Below, piece after piece: positions 8,706-16,221 of a stretch of 64,000 nucleotides of DNA. The translations under genes were made by a program, and so were the position numbers. The number at the start of each line of letters is the position of its first letter. Positions within the stretch are counted from its first letter, which is position 1. The stretch covers positions 593,501 through 657,500 of the forward strand of contig NZ_CP049616.1 of assembly GCF_011068285.1 (NCBI RefSeq). The letters run 5' to 3'. The notes under the pieces were generated by a model. It ran no database searches, was not told the DNA's origin, and saw nothing but the letters and a program-made list of their open reading frames with translations. The DNA comes from Flagellimonas oceani. GTDB lineage: Bacteria > Bacteroidota > Bacteroidia > Flavobacteriales > Flavobacteriaceae.

Positions 8706-10427
8706 TTATAGGACACATTGTTGGGAATAGTTATTTTTGAATTTTTCAATTAGGTTATATTTCGCTTTGATCGGTAAGGTCTTGTATGACGTCCCCCTTA
8801 ATTCATACTTACCTTTTATTTCTACTCTGTCATCTGGAGAAACCATAACAGAGAAAACCTGACCTTCTTCTAGTTCTATTTGATTTTCAATGATTTCACC
8901 ATTCCTTTTTAAATAATCTATATGGGTTACTTCTTGTTCCAATTCTGCTACTATTAATTTTGTAACCATTTTAGGAATTGAAAATTTTTCAATGCTAACT
9001 TGATTAGGTTTAATCGAGAAGATTTCGCCTTGGTATTTTGGCTCACCATTTTGAATAAAGAACAGGTGAGGACAACTTCCACATTGCCAATGTCTGTCAA
9101 CCCAATAAATTCTATTGAAAGAAAAATCATGTATGTCACACACTAAATCTTGTTTCTGATGCTCAATAAAGATTCTTCGAGGTTCAAGTCTTGGACCAAT
9201 GAATTCTATACTCTGATGTTCCTCAATAGAGCCTAATTCTAACTTTTGGATTTGTTCTGGGACATAAGTCGAAGTAACTAAATCTTGATTATGCTTCAAC
9301 AGTTCTTTGAACTGGCTTAGAAATAGCCCAATCGGGATAGCAAGGTTCTGTGACGGTTCGACAATAAACTCGGGAAGCTTGGTCAAATCTTTTTCATTCA
9401 CCACGTTTGATTCATACAATACACCATCATGCGAAACAGATTCAATACTTTTCAATCTGATAGGAAAATTTGAAATGTTTTTGACTATCAGAAATTGAGC
9501 ATATAGAGGCCTTAATTGATAAAGTTCTTCGAATCTTCCCACACCCGCACATTCTCCTTCATAACAAGTTAGTATTTCACTTATCCTTTCTGCAGATACT
9601 CCATTATTCAAGAGGAATTGAGAAATATTATCTTCTTTTGTTGTATTCCTTAACTCCTCTTTCTCGGGAACGCGTTTATGATAAAAAAATTGATGTTCAC
9701 CTTCTTTGCTTGATAAGACAATTGCATCTGGGTATTGAGTAGAGTAATGTTGTTTCTCAATATCAAGAAACTTTTCAATTTGCGTGTGTCTGTATGATTG
9801 ATTATTCACTAGTTTACGTAGAAATTGAAGAGTCTTATTTTCAAAAAGAATTGGGTTTTCGAAAGGAAAATTGGATAGATTGTTTTCTGAAATTTCTTTT
9901 ATAAAATCAAATTCTTGGGTAATCAGAAACTTAGTGCTAATGACATCACTATCTGTTAAATTTACTTCATGAACTATTTTTCGATCAATCACAAATTCAA
10001 TTTCTTTCAATTCGAGCTTTCTAATTTCAGAAGTAAGTCGTTTGTGACCCCATGTTTCGATTTTAATGTCTGGAAATTTAACCCTTAATTTATCAACATG
10101 GTTTTCAACCTCTCCAATTAAAGTATCGTTTGTTATGTAGACAAACTTTAATACGTCTTTCCATTTTTCAAGACACCCTTTCAGGTCGGATTCGATTTTA
10201 ATCTTTGTTTGTTTAGCACTTTCACCTCTAGTTGCGTGTGCTTGAAAGAATGCTCGAGAAGCATAACAGTAACCATCATTTTTCATATCACCATTCCTTC
10301 CACCTGCACGCACTGGAACGTACTCTTCTGGATAAAGGGTTAACAATAACCTATCACAAAAATCTTGGAAGTAGTAATACTCAATGGATTTTATGTAATC
10401 ATCAATGATTTTTGGGTCGTATCTCAA
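8706..10427 (-). CDS. large protein with restriction-endonuclease-like N-domain, function unknown
   Basis: This 573-residue protein begins with FQDFCDRLLLTLYPEEYVPV, then GGRNGDMKNDGYCYASR at 42-58, FFQAHATRGES at 60-70 and a helical stretch ending in FVYITND. That order resembles the divergent PD-(D/E)XK-like domain found at the N-terminus of several defence proteins, where a Q-x-Y/H motif replaces Q-x-K. The centre and C-terminus are unfamiliar. A Cys/His cluster, HWQCGSCPHLFF near residue 448, could bind zinc, and the end is beta-rich. No NTPase motif was found. An in-frame TAA lies 6 codons before the TTG at 10427 and the next Met is residue 48, so TTG is the likely start. An HTH gene lies upstream on the same strand. 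The nuclease assignment is an inference. Confidence 0.55.
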   Translation of the reverse strand: MRYDPKIIDDYIKSIEYYYFQDFCDRLLLTLYPEEYVPVRAGGRNGDMKNDGYCYASRAFFQAHATRGESAKQTKIKIESDLKGCLEKWKDVLKFVYITNDTLIGEVENHVDKLRVKFPDIKIETWGHKRLTSEIRKLELKEIEFVIDRKIVHEVNLTDSDVISTKFLITQEFDFIKEISENNLSNFPFENPILFENKTLQFLRKLVNNQSYRHTQIEKFLDIEKQHYSTQYPDAIVLSSKEGEHQFFYHKRVPEKEELRNTTKEDNISQFLLNNGVSAERISEILTCYEGECAGVGRFEELYQLRPLYAQFLIVKNISNFPIRLKSIESVSHDGVLYESNVVNEKDLTKLPEFIVEPSQNLAIPIGLFLSQFKELLKHNQDLVTSTYVPEQIQKLELGSIEEHQSIEFIGPRLEPRRIFIEHQKQDLVCDIHDFSFNRIYWVDRHWQCGSCPHLFFIQNGEPKYQGEIFSIKPNQVSIEKFSIPKMVTKLIVAELEQEVTHIDYLKRNGEIIENQIELEEGQVFSVMVSPDDRVEIKGKYELRGTSYKTLPIKAKYNLIEKFKNNYSQQCVL

Positions 10428-10643
10428 TGGACTTTCTTTTAATTATTTCCAACAAGTTTATATACTGAACTTCATTAACCATATATTCTAATGTGGTTGG
10501 CTATGCCTAAGTTTGGTTATTTAAAACAACCAATATCAAAACTATAAGGTTTATTAAGATAGAATTGAACTAAAAGTAAGAAATACCTATTAAGAAGAAA
10601 TACGGAATTCTGTAAGGAAAGTAAACCTATTATTTTTGTTGCC

Positions 10644-10970
10644 TCACGGCCGGATGTTTGTTCCATATTCCTTTTCAAATTCTGAAAAAAAATCTTGCAA
10701 GGAACAATTTTCAAAACGACAAATACTGTAAACAGTGGTTAAAGGAATGTTGTAGCCATCTGATTCTTTAATTTTACTTAAAGTTGAAGAGGTAATTCCA
10801 CAACCTTTGGAGTATTCATTTTGTGAGATTTCGTTGCCGTCTTTATCATAAAATGGGCTAAAGTATTTTTTAGTGATAAAGTTGCATAAATACTTATTCA
10901 CTAAAGCGTTTATCTTCTTTAATTCTATTTTATTTGAATTACTCTGTGGCAACTTATTTACTTTATTCAA
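10644..10970 (-). CDS. small HTH DNA-binding protein
   Basis: This 108-residue basic protein carries a likely helix-turn-helix in its second half (EISQNEYSKGCGITSSTLSK, then NIPLTTVYSICRFENCSLQDFF), the XRE/Cro-type layout found in Bacteroidota regulators. No ATG is available before the HTH, so TTG at 10970 is the probable start. It precedes the 573-residue nuclease-like gene on the same strand. An inverted repeat at 11003-11032 lies just upstream and could be its operator. It is probably a local repressor, which is inferred. Confidence 0.65.
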   Translation of the reverse strand: MNKVNKLPQSNSNKIELKKINALVNKYLCNFITKKYFSPFYDKDGNEISQNEYSKGCGITSSTLSKIKESDGYNIPLTTVYSICRFENCSLQDFFSEFEKEYGTNIRP

Positions 10971-11002
10971 AAAAAGACGTTCACAAAAAAATATCTGTTC
11001 GT

Positions 11003-11032
11003 GATAGCGAATGATTATAAAAATTTGCTATC
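11003..11032. promoter_or_regulatory. inverted repeat, possible operator of the HTH gene
   Basis: GATAGCGAA (11003-11011) pairs with TTTGCTATC (11024-11032) with one mismatch. It lies ~35 bp upstream of the minus-strand HTH start and overlaps the -33 region of the plus-strand promoter-like box at 11048. A dimeric regulator bound here could control both directions. This is inferred. Confidence 0.4.
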
Positions 11033-11055
11033 TTGCCATTGTTATAAATACATTT
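11025..11055 (+). promoter_or_regulatory. Bacteroidota-type promoter-like sequence
   Basis: TTG at 11025-11027 is followed, 20 bp later, by TACATTTG at 11048-11055, matching the TTG / TAnnTTTG consensus of Bacteroidota sigma factors. It points into the inverted-repeat region and then susC. No transcript evidence is available. Confidence 0.4.
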
Positions 11056-11102
11056 GCGATTCTTCTAAAAGGAAAATACTAGAAGCATTCGCTTTGAATC
11101 TC

Positions 11103-11207
11103 GCCATTGAAAACTGGTAATTTTTTGCAACGAGATGATAAGCAGTTTGCTCACGACCCGGGCGTGGGCTCGCTTATTGTTGCAAGGTATACCAGTACCC
11201 CAATGGC
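11103..11207. repeat. 105-bp imperfect inverted repeat
   Basis: The left arm runs from 11103 (GCCATTG, ACTGGTA, TTGCAAC, ATAAGC) and the right arm ends at 11207 with the complements in reverse order (GCTTAT, GTTGCAA, TACCAGT, CAATGGC). The near-palindromic tip CACG-A-CCCGGG-CGTG lies between them. As RNA it would form one long hairpin. It could be a structured leader, a small RNA or a palindromic mobile-element relic. Confidence 0.55.
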
Positions 11208-11679
11208 AATGAGTTGAGTTTCACGCCCAACTTGTTTCTTGGCGTTTCGTTTCTTTGGTCCTTTTGGGGCATCGCCCGACCAATGGGTTATGGGAAACAT
11301 TTGGCAGTTTTATTGTTTGGGTTTTACATCGTGTTGTTGTCCCGTTTTTGGGACATCGCACTCGGTGTTTGATATCCTTTTCAGTAAAAAGCCGAAGAAT
11401 CCCGTATAACCTTTTTTGGTTTTTGATTGTGGGAACACGTTACACTATTCCGGTTCACGATATCCTTAAGTCCCACAATTCACGTACACTTTGAGGGCAG
11501 CCGGCCCAATCACGAAACCATGTTTTTTGGTTTAGGAATCCTATTTCCGAGAGCTTTTGCTCTTTGGGCAGGATGGCCTTTGTCCGAACCTTGATGTCCT
11601 TGTTGGAAGTTACGGCTTTTCCGTGACTTATGGGGCAGTGTATAGAACAACTAACGCTTTAATTAAAAGAACTCAATTT

Positions 11680-14600
11680 ATGCAACATTCAATAATATGC
11701 ATGCGCAGGGGAATCCTGCCTGTGCTCCTATATGTCTTTCTAATGCCCCTTTTTTCATTTAGTCTGCAAGCGGGCACTTTCTTGGAACCGCCACAGGCCA
11801 CCGTTTCCGGCACCGTGACCGATACGTCTGGGAATCCCCTGGCCGGGGTGAACCTTGTGGTGGAATCCAAGAATAGCGGTACCATGTCCGATTTTGACGG
11901 TTCCTTTGCCATTAATGCAGGCCCTTCCGATGTCCTGGTCTTTTCCATGATCGGTTTTAAGACCCTTACCGTGCCCATTGCGGGTAGGGATGAGGTCCTT
12001 GTTACCATGGAAGAGGATGTAACGGTATTGGGGGAAGTGGTCCTCAATGCCGGCTATTATTCGGTCTCGGAGCGGGAACGTACCGGGAACATAGCTACGG
12101 TCAAGGCCACCGTGATCGATAAACAGCCCGTGGGGAATCCCTTGGCGGCCATGCAAGGCCAAATGTCGGGTGTCAATATTGTCCAGAATACCGGAGTGCC
12201 CGGAGGTGGGTTTTCCGTGGAGGTACGCGGTCAGAACTTTATCAATGGGGTCACCGACCCCCTCTATATTGTGGATGGGGTGCCCTTTGGTTCCCAGTCC
12301 TTGGGTTCTGATGATGTGTCACGGTTTATCCTCGGCAGTGATATCAGCCCTCTGAATGCCATCAATCCCAACGATATCGAGAGTATCGAAGTGCTCAAGG
12401 ATGCCGATGCCACCGCCATTTATGGTTCCCGTGGGGCCAATGGAGTGGTGCTGATCACCACCAAAAAGGGGAGGGTCGGAAAAACGCGCTTTGATGCGCA
12501 TCTGAGTACCACCTTTGGACGGGTCTCCAACTTTGTGGACCTGATGAACACGGAGCAGTATTTGGAAGTCCGTCGGGAAGGCGTCATCAACGATGGATTC
12601 GAGGCCGCGCTCGAGAACCCTGTTTTCGATAGCTTTTGGCCGGATATTACCTTGTGGGACAGCAACCGTTACACCGATTGGCAACAGGTGCTCATCGGAG
12701 GGACCGCCTACCGGAACAATGCCCAATTATCCGTATCCGGAGGGAGTGCCCAGACCCAGTTTTTGGTCAGTGGGGCCCTCTTGGACGAAACCACGGTATT
12801 TCCCGGGGATTCCAAGTATAATAGGGCCACGGTCCATAGCAACATTAACCATCGCTCCAGCAATGAGCGGTTCCGATTGAACCTCTCCACCAGCTATACC
12901 CATGAGGATAACCTAGTGCCCAGTATCGATCTTTCTTCTCAAGCGTATACCCTGGCGCCCAACGCCCCGGCCCTCTATGATGAGGAAGGCAATTTGAATT
13001 GGGAGAACAATACCTGGAACAATCCGTTGGCTTCCTTGGAGGAAAAGGTAGGGGTGAAGAGCAGTACCCTTTTGACCAATGCCATGCTCTCCTATGAGCT
13101 GTGGGAGGGTCTTGAGCTGCGCAGTAGTCTCGGCTATACGGATTATCGCTTGGATTCCTACCGGACCTTGCCCAGTTCGGCCCGTAACCCGAGGTTCAAT
13201 TTTACGCCACAAAACTATTCCAGTCTGACCACCAATCAGTCCCAAAGGACTTCTTGGATCCTGGAGCCCCAATTGCAATGGAAACAACAGTGGGATGTAC
13301 TTTCGATGGATGTGCTTGTAGGTACGACCTTCCAACAAGAGACCACAGAACAACTTGTCCTCCGTGGACGGGGATTTCCCACCAATGCCCTGATCAATAA
13401 TATGGCAGCGGCCGATGAGGTGGAGGCACGTGGCAGTTCCGATAGCGATTATCGGTATAATGCCGTCTTTGGGAGGCTCAACCTCCAACTGTTGGACCGG
13501 TATATCCTGAACCTTACGGGTCGTAGGGATGGTTCGTCCCGATTTGGACCTGGAAGGCAGTTCGGGAACTTTGGAGCGGTGGGACTGGCCTGGATCTTTT
13601 CCAAAGAGAAGCTGTTGGCAGAGAGTTCTGTTTTGAGTTTCGGGAAACTGCGGGGCAGTTATGGGACCACAGGCAGCGATACTATCGGGGATTACCAGTT
13701 TTTGGATACCTATACCGTTGTTGGGGAGGATTATGCCGGGGTGTCCGTCCTAAGTCCCACAGGAATTTTCAATCCCGCCTTTGGTTGGGAAGCAAACAAC
13801 AAACTGGAAGCTGGGCTTGAACTGGGCTTCTTTAAGAGTCGGATATTTCTCAATGCCGCTTGGTACAGGAACCGCTCCTCCAATCAGTTGGTGGGAGTGC
13901 CCTTGGCGGCCACAACGGGCTTTTCGGAGCTGACGGGGAATTTCGATGCCACCGTGGAGAACTCCGGCCTGGAGCTGGACCTGCGTTCCATCAATTTGTC
14001 GAAGGGCCGTTTTAAATGGTCGACGACCCTGAACCTGACCGTACCTCGGAGCAGATTGGTGCGTTTTGATGGCTTGGAGACCTCCACCTTTGCCAATCAA
14101 TATGTCATCGGGGAGCCCCTGTCCATCGTAAAGCTCTACCGTTCCTTGGGGGTCGACCCCGAAACGGGACAGTACGAGATAGAGGATTTCAATGGGGACG
14201 GGGCCATCACCAGTAACGAGGACCGACAATTTATTGCAGACCTGGCCCCTAGTTTTTATGGGGGACTGGGCAATACGTTGAGTTGGGGGAACCTGACCTT
14301 TGATGTGTTCCTACAGTTCAAAAAACAAGAGGGCTTCAACAATTTTCGGAACGATGCCGTACCGGGCTTTCCCAGAAATGCCAGTGTGGAGCTTCTCGAC
14401 AGATGGCAGGAACCCGGGGATATGAAACCTGTTCAAGTGGCTTCCTCGGGATTGGTCTTTGGGGTTGGCAATGGCGACCTCCAACGCAGTAGTGATGCTG
14501 CGGTTTCGGATGCTTCTTTTATCCGTGTCAGGAACATTTCCCTTAACTACAAAGTACCCATGTTGGAGAAGGGACTTGAAGTCCAGGTCTATTTGCAAGG

Positions 14601-14712
14601 CCAGAACTTATTCACCTTTACCCGCTATACTGGGCCGGATCCAGAGCAGACTCTCAATAGCCGATTACCGCCGCTAAGACAATTGACCTTGGGACTGAAA
14701 GTGGGATTCTAA
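11680..14712 (+). CDS. SusC/RagA-type TonB-dependent outer-membrane transporter
   Basis: The ATG at 11680 gives a 1010-residue protein with a signal sequence (GILPVLLYVFLMPLFSFSLQA). An earlier in-frame ATG adds 41 residues without a signal. After the signal comes a carboxypeptidase-regulatory-like domain (ATVSGTVTDTSGNPLAGVNL), then the plug (AMQGQMSGVNIVQNTG, DPLYIVDGVPFG, ATAIYGSRGANGVVLITT). A long beta-barrel ends with the Phe-terminated LTLGLKVGF. SusC proteins use TonB energy to import oligomers captured by SusD. The susD ATG overlaps this stop codon by one base. With the metalloprotease downstream, peptides are a plausible substrate, as for RagAB. Higher GC than the defence block suggests a different origin. 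Confidence 0.93.
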   Translation: MQHSIICMRRGILPVLLYVFLMPLFSFSLQAGTFLEPPQATVSGTVTDTSGNPLAGVNLVVESKNSGTMSDFDGSFAINAGPSDVLVFSMIGFKTLTVPIAGRDEVLVTMEEDVTVLGEVVLNAGYYSVSERERTGNIATVKATVIDKQPVGNPLAAMQGQMSGVNIVQNTGVPGGGFSVEVRGQNFINGVTDPLYIVDGVPFGSQSLGSDDVSRFILGSDISPLNAINPNDIESIEVLKDADATAIYGSRGANGVVLITTKKGRVGKTRFDAHLSTTFGRVSNFVDLMNTEQYLEVRREGVINDGFEAALENPVFDSFWPDITLWDSNRYTDWQQVLIGGTAYRNNAQLSVSGGSAQTQFLVSGALLDETTVFPGDSKYNRATVHSNINHRSSNERFRLNLSTSYTHEDNLVPSIDLSSQAYTLAPNAPALYDEEGNLNWENNTWNNPLASLEEKVGVKSSTLLTNAMLSYELWEGLELRSSLGYTDYRLDSYRTLPSSARNPRFNFTPQNYSSLTTNQSQRTSWILEPQLQWKQQWDVLSMDVLVGTTFQQETTEQLVLRGRGFPTNALINNMAAADEVEARGSSDSDYRYNAVFGRLNLQLLDRYILNLTGRRDGSSRFGPGRQFGNFGAVGLAWIFSKEKLLAESSVLSFGKLRGSYGTTGSDTIGDYQFLDTYTVVGEDYAGVSVLSPTGIFNPAFGWEANNKLEAGLELGFFKSRIFLNAAWYRNRSSNQLVGVPLAATTGFSELTGNFDATVENSGLELDLRSINLSKGRFKWSTTLNLTVPRSRLVRFDGLETSTFANQYVIGEPLSIVKLYRSLGVDPETGQYEIEDFNGDGAITSNEDRQFIADLAPSFYGGLGNTLSWGNLTFDVFLQFKKQEGFNNFRNDAVPGFPRNASVELLDRWQEPGDMKPVQVASSGLVFGVGNGDLQRSSDAAVSDASFIRVRNISLNYKVPMLEKGLEVQVYLQGQNLFTFTRYTGPDPEQTLNSRLPPLRQLTLGLKVGF

Positions 14713-16136
14713 TGCTAAATACAACGAATATGAAAACAAGACAAACCGATTTTATGATGAAATGGAACGCTTCGATTTTGAAATATTTCCTGCTGCTCCT
14801 TCCGATTTTGGGAGTATTGGGCTGTACGGATTTTGTGGAAGTAGATCCCCCAAAGAACGTATTGGTCTCCCAGACCGTATTTAATGATCCTGCGACGGTG
14901 GAGTCTGCCTTGGCAGACCTTTATTTTAAGATGCGGGAGACAGGAATGGTCTCCGGAAATGTGGGGCTGACCACTCGAATGGCCCTCTATAGCGATGAAC
15001 TGGACTATTATGGTTCCGATCCGCAACTGTTGGAATTCTACCAAAACCGGGTACTGCCCCCAAATACGGAACTACTTGGTTGGTGGAGCGAGGCCTATAC
15101 GGTAATTTATGGGGCCAATGCCATTTTGGACGGACTGGAGGACGCTTCTTTAGATACTGAAGAACAGCAAAAGTTTCGGGGACAGGCCTTGTTTGTGCGT
15201 GCCTTTATGCACAGCCTTTTGGCATCCGTTTTTGGGGATGTGCCCTACGTGACCTCAACGGATTATCGAGTGAACAATAAGGTGTCACGGGTATCCAAGG
15301 ATTTGGTGTACGAAAATAGTATGGTGGATTTGGAGGAAGCCATAGCGCTGATGGAGGATATCTCCATTGCCAATGGGGAACGGACTTTTATCGATCATTT
15401 TACCGCAAAAGCGCTCTTGGCACGCATGTATCTGTTGACCGAACAGTGGGAGTTGGCAGCGGGTCAGGCCTCTGATCTGATAGCAGCTTTTGGTCTGGAG
15501 GAAGATTTGGATAAGGTATTCCTCAAGGAATCCGGGGAGACCATCTGGCAATTGCGCCATGGGCACCTGCCTGGCAATACCCAAGAGGCCAATCGATTAA
15601 TCATCACTTCCGTTCCTGGACAGACTTTTGCCATGACCGAAAGCTTGTTGTCCGCCTTTGAGGCTGGGGACCTCCGAAGAACAGCATGGGTCGATAGCAT
15701 ATCGGATGCCGAAAATACCGTAACCTTCTTTTTTCCCTATAAGTATAAGGCCCGATTTAATGTGACCGAATCCTTGGAATATGCCATTCAGTTCCGATTG
15801 GCGGAACAATACCTGATACGGGCGGAAGCCTTGCTTGCCTTGGGAAATTTAATGGGGGCACGTAATGACCTCAATACAATCCGTAGCCGGGCAGGGCTGC
15901 CCAATACCACGGCCAATACCGTGGATGAGCTTTTCTCGGCTATTCTGGCCGAACGTAGGATCGAACTGTTTGCCGAGCAGGGAGATCGTTGGTTCGATTT
16001 GAAAAGAAGCGGTAAGGCAACGGAAGTATTGGGGAGCCTAAAGCCCAATTGGGAAGAAACCGATGTGTTGCTTCCAGTTCCTGAGAGCGAATTGGATACC
16101 AACCCCAACTTATTGCCACAAAATCAAGGATATTAA
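14712..16136 (+). CDS. SusD/RagB-like substrate-binding lipoprotein
   Basis: The protein has 474 residues and a lipoprotein signal (KYFLLLLPILGVLGC, lipobox Cys near residue 38). SusD features are the N-terminal NVLVSQTVFNDPATVESALA, the TPR-like helices LRDLY/ALLARMYLLTEQWELA, and the C-terminal AEQYLIRAEALLALGNL, DLNTIRSRAG and ILAERRIELFAEQGDRWFDL. It sits as a lid on SusC and binds the substrate at the cell surface. Coupling to susC by a TAATG overlap supports co-translation. An ATG at 14730 is also possible and keeps the signal peptide. Confidence 0.92.
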   Translation: MLNTTNMKTRQTDFMMKWNASILKYFLLLLPILGVLGCTDFVEVDPPKNVLVSQTVFNDPATVESALADLYFKMRETGMVSGNVGLTTRMALYSDELDYYGSDPQLLEFYQNRVLPPNTELLGWWSEAYTVIYGANAILDGLEDASLDTEEQQKFRGQALFVRAFMHSLLASVFGDVPYVTSTDYRVNNKVSRVSKDLVYENSMVDLEEAIALMEDISIANGERTFIDHFTAKALLARMYLLTEQWELAAGQASDLIAAFGLEEDLDKVFLKESGETIWQLRHGHLPGNTQEANRLIITSVPGQTFAMTESLLSAFEAGDLRRTAWVDSISDAENTVTFFFPYKYKARFNVTESLEYAIQFRLAEQYLIRAEALLALGNLMGARNDLNTIRSRAGLPNTTANTVDELFSAILAERRIELFAEQGDRWFDLKRSGKATEVLGSLKPNWEETDVLLPVPESELDTNPNLLPQNQGY

Positions 16137-16221
16137 CCGGATGGGTAAGTCCCCTGTGCCACTGACCTTCGAATGGGGTAGTACGATGGCAGGGGAAGCC
16201 CATCCCATTAACAAAGGAACA

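Larger units (their letters stand above)
10971..11679. other. gene-free stretch with stacked inverted repeats
   Basis: No credible coding frame is seen in this 709-bp interval between the HTH gene and susC. It holds an operator-like repeat (11003-11032), a plus-strand promoter-like box (11048-11055), a 105-bp imperfect inverted repeat (11103-11207), a TGTCCC/GGGACA hairpin (11338-11355) and a 9-bp ATTGTGGGA/TCCCACAAT repeat (11426-11434 and 11471-11479). It may be a structured leader of the susC operon or an uncharacterised RNA. Confidence 0.5.

Noticed and set aside
10517..10714. Open frame overlapping the HTH gene 3' end
   Set aside because: It overlaps the HTH gene, lacks an RBS-like site and has no family features.
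11255..11494. Open frame in the pre-susC interval
   Set aside because: Unusual composition, no homologue pattern, and it overlaps the inverted-repeat structure.
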